Shown here: piece after piece, positions 11,854-23,081 of the stretch
Layout: every line of letters begins with the position of its first letter
Numbering within the stretch: the stretch's first letter is position 1
From: Auxenochlorella pyrenoidosa
Lineage: Eukaryota; Chlorophyta; Trebouxiophyceae; Chlorellales; Chlorellaceae
NCBI GenBank assembly: GCA_001430745.1
Contig: KQ482018.1
Location: 1,272,688-1,295,768 of the forward strand
Length of the DNA: 23,081 nt
Reading direction: 5' to 3'
Program-made: the position numbers and the translations under genes
The notes under the pieces: generated by a model
The model's database searches: none
Told to the model about the DNA's origin: nothing
The model's input: the letters and a program-made list of their open reading frames with translations, nothing else

Positions 11854-12237
11854 GGCGCCGCAAAGCCCTTCTCAGGGCGCCCAGGGCTTCCTAAGTGCGA
11901 CACACTCCGGGCCTCCTGTGCATTGTACGCCGAAATCTGAACTGCTCTAAAAGTGAGCAGGCAGCGGAAATGTGCTTCCCCGTTCGATTGCTGTGCTGGC
12001 GGACATGTCAGCAACTGTCCCTTTCACGAGCCTGAGTGGCGTTATCGCTTGCTTGGATTGGTTCCCTCATCTTACCACCAGCCGCCCGACATCAACCGCC
12101 TCCACCCGACTCCGGCACCTCTCCCAGCGGCCCATGGCCTGCCCCACCGCTCGTGCAAGTTGCTGAACGTGCAGCTGACAGTGTCAGTTCGCAAAGAAGC
12201 TGCAGAGAGCGGCCGCAAATACTGACAGGCCTGCGCA
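11854..12237. promoter_or_regulatory. Divergent intergenic region between NRPA1 and poly(A) polymerase
   Basis: This 384-bp gap lies between two head-to-head start codons, so it must hold both 5' UTRs and either two promoters or one bidirectional promoter. I see no convincing TATA box or other recognisable element. The plus strand carries an ATG at 12005 opening a 53-codon frame that stops at 12166. This would be an upstream ORF if transcription of the polymerase starts before it. An in-frame TGA at 12223-12225 supports the ATG at 12238 as the poly(A) polymerase start. Confidence 0.6.
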
Positions 12238-17434
<5,197 letters not shown>

Positions 17435-17586
17435 TGCCTGCGCCTCTGCCCAGCAGCCCCACGTGCCGCTGCAGGTGCTGCGAGCGCACCAGTAGGGCCA
17501 TACCCCCTGTCGACTTCCAGCCAGGGCCCTGTGCTTGCATCCCTTGTGACCCGGCTGACAGCCTACTGATGACGACCCGGACGTCA

Positions 17587-17591
17587 TGTAA
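17587..17591 (+). terminator. Poly(A) signal TGTAA for poly(A) polymerase
   Basis: TGTAA is the usual poly(A) signal of chlorophyte algae (known). This copy lies about 150 nt after the proposed stop, at the left arm of a TGTAAC/GTTACA inverted repeat. Confidence 0.7.
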
Positions 17592-17612
17592 CAACACGAT
17601 AATTTTATTATG

Positions 17613-17617
17613 TTACA
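17613..17617 (-). terminator. Distal TGTAA poly(A) signal for the minus-strand gene
   Basis: TTACA on the plus strand gives TGTAA on the minus strand. It is the right arm of the inverted repeat 17587-17617 and lies about 510 nt after the pseudokinase stop. Confidence 0.45.
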
Positions 17618-17702
17618 CAGGAGAGAGAGAGATGGGTGACTGCACGCGGTTGCAAACAAAGGGTGCATGACAGACCGTATCATGCGGATGGGAGGGGGGG
17701 AG

Positions 17703-17707
17703 TTACA
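17703..17707 (-). terminator. Proximal TGTAA poly(A) signal for the minus-strand gene
   Basis: TGTAA on the minus strand about 415 nt after the stop at 18123-18125. It is the first such signal met by that transcript in my reading and so the likelier one. Confidence 0.55.
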
Positions 17708-18122
17708 CACCGACGGGAGGTAGGGATGCATGTGAAGGGCGGCTCTTGGATGCATAGTTGGTGGCAGCATGGCAGGCAAAGACCTGCTTGAAAAGCATGC
17801 TAGGCTGAACAAGAGAGAAAACAAAAGCACTCCACATTGGAAACTCAACTCAGCTGTGCAGATGCAGCTTATCAGGACACACTGGTAGACATGCTGTTGT
17901 TGCGGGTTCAAGGGAAGGGCCGGTGTCGCAAGTTTGTTGTGATGGGTCAAACAGTCAACTCAAGCAAAGGAACATAGTTGTTGTTGGTGATGGTATGGCG
18001 TGGGTGTGTGGACAGCACAAGGGGGGGGAGGGGGTACAGTTGCCGCGCAGGTGGCTTTGATCCGGGCCTGCAGGCCTCAGCCAGGCGGCCAGCACCATTA
18101 GTGCAACTTTTCCTACATCCTA

Positions 18123-21100
18123 CTAGTCCTCCTTGCCGGCTTCGCCCAGCCCGTCCAGCAGGTCTGTGAGCCGGCCCACCACTGCGGCCGCGGTCGGGCG
18201 AGCGGTTGGCCTCTGCGCCCAGCACTCCCTGCAGGCATCAGAGGTTAGGGAGGCGCTATAGCTGGTAGAAATGAAAGCTTGTACAGAAGAGGGTCAAGCA
18301 GATGGTTGCAGCAGCCCGGGCAGACCACAGCAAGCAGACCTGCAGAGCTAGCCTTCGAGCACTGAAAAGGTCGGCCATGCCGCTCGACCCCAAGGCAGCT
18401 GTCCGCAGGAGCAGCGCCGCTCGAGGCTGGCACCCACCTCATGAGTTGGCAGTAGCTGTCCAGACCAAACAGGCTGCCCCCCTCGGGCCCAGGCAAAGCC
18501 TCGGGGTCCGGCACCTCCGGCCGCTCGCCACGCAGCACAAGCGTGCGGATCTGTCGAGCAAGGCAAGGGTGCTGGGAGTGCTTGACACACGAGAAACATG
18601 ACGAGTGCAGCGGCGGCAATGGGGTAACTGAGGCCCCATGTGCCAGGCAAGAGAAATTCCCTGCCGTCTTGGGCGCAGGCAAGCTGGAAGCCCACCAGGC
18701 AGGCACAGACCCTAAGACATCTGCTCAACCCCTGAGCTGGCGCTCTGCACAGCAGAAGCAGGCTTGCCTGCGGTGTGGGAACGCCCGCCCAGGGCAGCCG
18801 CCACGTCAGCAGCTCAAGCAGGACCAGGCCCAGGGAGAAGACGTCGGAGGCAGCGGTGGCGGGCTTGCCCTCCAGCATCTCGGGGGCCTGCAGCAGGGCA
18901 CACAGTAGTCACTGCACCCAGCCTGGCTGCTCCCTGCCTGCGCTCTGCTCCTGCTCGGCGGATGCAAGCATGGCCCCTCCCCAGACCAAGTTGTGCAGCT
19001 GGTCTGCTTCGGCCCCTTTGAGAGCCAGAGCCCTGCAGCTATGGCAGGTCCCCATGCAGGCAGACAGGCAGGGGGCAGCTGGCAGGCAGCCCACCAGCCA
19101 CATTGCGTCCTCCTCCGTGCGCCGCTCGGGCCACAGCACCTCGCACAGCCCGGCATCAGAGACCTGCTTGGCATGACAGGTGGTCAAGGGGGACCCGCGG
19201 TGTGAGTGTCTGGGCATGGCAGGCGTGCCAGGGCTGCCTGCATGCCTGCTGTGAAGGCGCAGGTGGGTTTTTCTCTGGCTGGGAAGCCGAATCAAGCACG
19301 CTGGGGAAGGCATGTAGAGGCCAGGGCAGCCTGGCAAGCACCAGGTGATCTCATGGCTCGGCCCCTCGGTCCTCTCAAGCCTGGCCCACCACCCTAAGGT
19401 GCTGCCTTCGCGCTCCCTTGCACTCACCTTGAGGTGCCAGTGCTCGTCTACAAGCACATTTGACGACTTGAGCCCGCCGTGCACGATGGCAGGCGAGTGG
19501 CGGTGCAAGTGCTCGAGGCCCTGCGCCGCGTCCACTGCCATGTGCAGGCGCAGCTTCCAGGTGAGCAGGGCAGCCGCCTCTGGGCTCATTGCACCCTGCC
19601 GTAGGACGTCGCGCAGCGATCCGTTGGCGCAGTACTCTGCACAGGATGCACAGGAGGTGCGGAGCTTCATGGATGCCGCGGGGGCATGCTGGGTGGTGGC
19701 AGAGGAGGGCTGCGACTTGACATGTGTGCAGCGCTGCCCTGGCTTTGTCACACTCCAAGCATTCTCATGTGATTGCTGCCACGTTTGTGAGCGCGTGTTG
19801 CGTCGCGACATTCTGCGCCTCTCTGCAAGGCGCGCCACTGGCAGCGCACCAGTACAGATGCAGGGAGGCAGGGTGCAGAGTCCCAGGAAGCGGGCAATGT
19901 TGGCATGGCGCAGACCATACATCATGGCAGCCTCCTGCATGGGCAGGCACCGGGTTCGCATGCACTCAGCATATGCAGGCGCCAGCTGGGCTGAAGTAGC
20001 GGTACCTCCCGTCGAGGCAGCAGAGATTGCCCCCGGCAGCAAGGTTGAAGACAAGCCTCTGATTCAAGCAGAGACTCCCGGAGTTCCGCACCTCTTGCAG
20101 CTCCCTCATGGCGCTCCCCGGCAGCTGCAGATTTTCGGTGAGGCCCACTCCTTCTGCAACAACCAGGACAAGTTGATGGGCCAGTTGCAGCACAGGTACA
20201 ACTGGGGGCAGATCAAATGGAGGAGGAAGGAGGAGATGGGCGCATCGCTGCCGACAAGCAGTGCTTTATGAAGCAGTGCTTCCCTTGACCCTGCAGCCTT
20301 CCGTGATGGTGCCCCAGGCAGCCCCTGCGGCTCCGTAGGCCCCTTGCCTGCGCTGAGCAGAACTTTTACGGCCACAGGCTGTGGCCCAAGCCTTGCCAAA
20401 TACACCTGCAGGCAGCAACAGGTCAGGACGAGGGAGGGATGCTCATCAGGCTGGTTGCAGCCTTGCCCAGTACCAGCAAGGTGGAGGTGTTGGCTGCTTG
20501 GCAGGCGCCTCAGGGCAGCAACAGGCTACTACGGGCGCTTCCAATCCTGTGGCGTGACCCGGCAGAAGAAGACAGGATGTGCGTGCTGCCAGATGCAACA
20601 GTCGCTGCCACTGCCTGCAGCAGCCCATAATTGAGGTCACAAACACTTGCAGCACCAGGCAAAGTACAGCGTACCTTGCCAGCGGTGCCCCTGCCAAGCG
20701 GGCGCTCCAGCTGAATGTCCTCCCACTGAACGATGCCTGGGCCTGCAGGATCTGCCGCCTGCGGTCTCGCCGCCTTGGCTGCGCCCAGGTGGGTTGCGAT
20801 GAATGCCAGCAGGGCATCGCCCTCCAGAGAGAGCCGGCTGCATGGGTGGCAGCCAGGAAGGGCAACAGGCGGGTGTTGGCGATTAGGGGTGAGCAATCGC
20901 TGTGCAATGCATGCTGCAGCACCTGCAGGCACACTGAGCAGGGCTAGCGTGTTGCACACGTTCTAGCCCAGGCTGGGGCCTGGGGTCACAATGGAGCGGC
21001 AAGCACCTGAGAGGCGCCACAGCCGACAGGCCGGCGGCTCAGCCCTTGCACTCGACCCGGGGGCACACACCTGTCAGATCGGGGCGAGGCCGCACCCCAG

Positions 21101-23081
21101 AATCTCGGGGTGCCCACTACCAGGCCCCCGCTGAGGCCCTCGGAAGACTCGCGCGCCAGCCTGGCACTCCTCTCCGATCCAAAGGGCAGCAGCCCCTGGG
21201 ATGCCGGGTCAGCGCTCGCCAGGGGCAGCTGGCCGGAAGGTACCCGCCCAGAGGGGCCGCGGGACATTCTCCCACGGCGGGACGGGCTGGACACTGGCCC
21301 GGAAGCACCCCTGCTCCTCCTCTGGCGGCGCGCCAGGAGCAAGATGAGCGCCGCTGCTGCCAGCAGGGCCGCTGGATGAACAGCAAGCAGGGGGTGGGGG
21401 GGCGGTGACATGCTATGCATATCTCACTATCTTGAAAGTCGTGCAAGCGGGCAGCCAGCGGCAGGCAAGCAGGCAGGAGGCTGGCAGGCTTGCCATCAGG
21501 CAAAGGCCTACAGCGGTCCAAGCCCTTACTGGGCCTGGCAGAAATCAACCCTAAACTCACCCACGCCACCCACTGCTCCTCCGACGATAGCTCCCACTGG
21601 GGTGGAAGACGAAGAGCTCGGGGGCTGAGCTCCATCCGGGGGAAGGGCGGGCTGGGGGGCCGGGCTGCAGGCGGCAGCAGGAAGGGGCACGGCGGGCAGC
21701 TGTACGTGCAAGCGGGCGTCCGAGTTGGGAGCACAGGCTTGGGAGCCGGTGGCGCGCGCATGCAGCATGAACTGCATTACAGATGGCAAGCTGGCGAAGG
21801 CAATTGCGGGGGTGGGCCGAGGGTTGTGCCTATGCTGTGGCCACACCTGGGGCTCTGCACATCAGGGGAGCCCGGGCTTGGTGGCACGAGGGGAGGGCTC
21901 GGGGGGCTGGGAGGCGGGCTTGGCGGGCTTGGCGGCCACCTGGGCAGTCGGTTTTTGGCAGGTGGATGTTAGAGGGGGCAGGAAGTGGGCAACATGGCAT
22001 ATAACGCAGGAATGATACCGACGTGTGGTGGAGGTGATCACTGACGGCGCTGAGCCTGCAGCCTGTTGAAATTGCAACACCTTTGCCATCGCCCACCCTG
22101 CACCCACACACGCATGGCCCGGTGCGGCCAACCCAGGGCATCCTGGCACCCCACCTCTCCGACTCGAGCTGGAGGTTGCTGACCGTTGCTCCCTGGCCAT
22201 ACACGCCGGTCAGCCAGTCGTTACTAGAGCGAAGCGAGTTGGCAAAGCGCTGCGCCGCCTCAAACTGGTCGCCAGGAAAGATGACCAGGGTGTCCACATT
22301 GACACCCTTAGGCGCTGCCTCGCCGCCCTGCAACTGCTGCAGTCCACGCCCCTGGTGCTGCTGCTGTTGCTGCAGCAGCCGCTCGCCTGGCTCTGCCACT
22401 GCTCTGGACCCTGCTTGCTCTCCAGCTGCTGCGGCATCGGTGCCAGGAGGCTCACAGGAGGTGCTGCCGTCGGAGCAGCCGGCCAGGCGGCGTCGCTTAT
22501 AGGGCTCCAAGGGCGGCGAGAAAGAGGGCGATGGGGAGGCATCGTAGACCTCGGTAATGCCCAGGATGGACACCTGGCAGGCATGGTCAAGAGCGTTCAG
22601 TTGGCAGAATGACTTGGACGTACGGCCTGGATGAGTGGGCTCCACGGGTCATGCAAAAGCACAGCATGTGCGCTGTCCAGTTGCATGGCAATGAGCGCAG
22701 CTGCCGCCATTTCGCTGCAAGCTAATCGTGCCTGTTGCGCGCCGCATGCTTCACACACCTGGAGGTTGGAGCCACCCGCGGCGGTGGCCTCTCCAAGCAC
22801 CGTCTGGAGGTATTCAATTTGGTCAGGGCCGTAAAAAGTGGTGGCAGTCACGTCTGGCAGGAAGGATGTGAAGCTGACGCGCACTTGGCTGAAGGGCGCC
22901 TGTGGCGGTTGGGGCGGCGGTGGCGAGGGCGAGGGCGACGGCAGAGGGGGCAAGGGCGGGGAGGAGGGCGGCGGGCTGGTTGGGGGTGGACTGGGGGAGG
23001 GGGGCAGGGGAGTTGGGGGACTCGGAGGGGGAGGGGGCGATGGAGATGGGCTGGGCGGAGGGGGCAGGGGCCAGGTGCCTG
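18123..23081 (-). CDS. Receptor-like membrane protein with TKL-type pseudokinase domain, 5' end beyond right edge
   Basis: Exons 5'->3': >23081-22759, 22573-22155, 22055-22019 (tentative), 21771-21561, 21371-21071, 20837-20675, 20405-20348, 20153-20092, 19934-19850, 19636-19428, 19163-19095, 18887-18768, 18550-18438, 18228-18123 (TAG). They give 757 residues, counted from the window edge. Residues 1-65 are a Pro/Ser-rich cell-wall-like stalk. Residues 66-250 hold two beta-alpha-beta halves split by a Gln/Ser-rich insert. A juxtamembrane PVGAIVGGAVGGV and one membrane helix (about 318-343) are followed by RRQRRSR, which places the kinase inside. The kinase-like domain runs from about 460 to 750. 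It has the loop GRGTAG, K498 (VAVKVLL), the alphaC stretch LQEEAAMMYGLRH, hinge TEYCANGSL, WLAPEML, SDVFSLGLVLLELLTWRLPW and ECWAQRPTARPT. HRD is replaced by HGG (605-607) and DFG by DAG (625-627); K609 and N612 are kept. Loss of the HRD Asp predicts little or no phosphotransfer, though ATP could still bind. Two introns are GC-AG. Ligand and partners are unknown. Confidence 0.88.
18551..18767 (-). other. GC-AG intron in the pseudokinase gene
   Basis: The donor reads CCG CAG|GCAAGC after WRLPWAGVPTPQ and the acceptor is CGACAG before IRTLVLRGERPEVP. This restores the usual kinase subdomain X spacing in phase 0. Confidence 0.8.
20154..20347 (-). other. GC-AG intron in the pseudokinase gene
   Basis: The donor reads GCAG|GCAAGG at the end of exon 20405-20348. 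The phase-1 junction to 20153 gives VLLSAEGVGLTENLQL and runs on into the alphaC segment. No in-phase GT donor gives this reading. Confidence 0.75.
22056..22154 (-). other. 99-nt in-frame, stop-free intron or coding segment in the ectodomain
   Basis: Splice sites (AG|GTGGGG and CTGCAG|G) flank 99 nt that is a multiple of three and has no stop in the reading frame. The segment may therefore be spliced out or kept, adding 33 residues that include several cysteines. Confidence 0.45.

Larger units (their letters stand above)
17587..17617. repeat. Inverted repeat TGTAAC ... GTTACA
   Basis: Six-base arms at 17587-17592 and 17612-17617 enclose a 19-bp AT-rich centre. Each strand therefore carries a TGTAA signal. 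Confidence 0.8.
17435..18122. other. Convergent 3'-UTR region between poly(A) polymerase and the pseudokinase gene
   Basis: 688 bp between two facing stop codons. I find no coding region with family signal. It holds TGTAA-type poly(A) signals on both strands between 17587 and 17707 and a short AT-rich patch around 17598-17612, which stands out in this GC-rich DNA. The rest is probably 3' UTR of the minus-strand gene (17700-18122). Confidence 0.65.

Noticed and set aside
17552..17575. CTGA and TGATGA motifs suggesting a C/D snoRNA in the poly(A) polymerase 3' UTR
   Set aside because: The boxes are in the wrong order and spacing, and no terminal stem is visible.
18123..23081. Pseudokinase gene as a decayed pseudogene
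   Set aside because: All exons keep phase with no internal stop, and the hydrophobic and structural kinase motifs are well kept.

Overview
This window looks like nuclear DNA of a green alga, most likely a trebouxiophyte of the Chlorella/Micractinium type. The reasons are the very high GC content, genes cut into many small exons by short GC-rich introns (donors mostly GTGxG, acceptors mostly TGCAG), TGTAA poly(A) signals, proline-serine-rich extracellular segments, and plant-like protein families. The genus is an inference. There is no prokaryotic operon, IS element, CRISPR array or phage module. All exon maps were built by hand from splice sites, reading phase and family conservation. Junction phases agree along all three genes.

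Layout: (1) Positions 1-11853, minus strand: the largest subunit of RNA polymerase I (NRPA1/RPA190), 32 visible exons and 1277 residues. Its start is at 11853 and its C-terminus lies beyond the left edge. (2) 11854-12237: a 384-bp divergent intergenic region that must serve both the Pol I gene and the next one. (3) 12238-17434, plus strand: a canonical nuclear poly(A) polymerase, 14 exons; only the last junction is uncertain. (4) 17435-18122: a convergent 3'-UTR region with TGTAA signals on both strands, two of them forming the arms of a small inverted repeat. (5) 18123-23081, minus strand: a membrane receptor-like protein with an intracellular kinase-like domain. Its 5' end lies beyond the right edge. 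The catalytic HRD motif reads HGG and DFG reads DAG, so it is a predicted pseudokinase. Its outer part has a Pro/Ser-rich stalk and a beta-alpha-beta domain interrupted by a low-complexity insert.

How they relate: the first two genes are core nuclear RNA-synthesis functions (rRNA transcription and mRNA polyadenylation) that share a short bidirectional promoter region and so could be co-regulated. The third is a lineage-specific surface signalling protein and is the most unusual item. The remaining sequence is introns with many simple repeats, one sizeable intronic duplication, and four GC-AG introns confined to the second and third genes. The many other long open frames are high-GC shadows.
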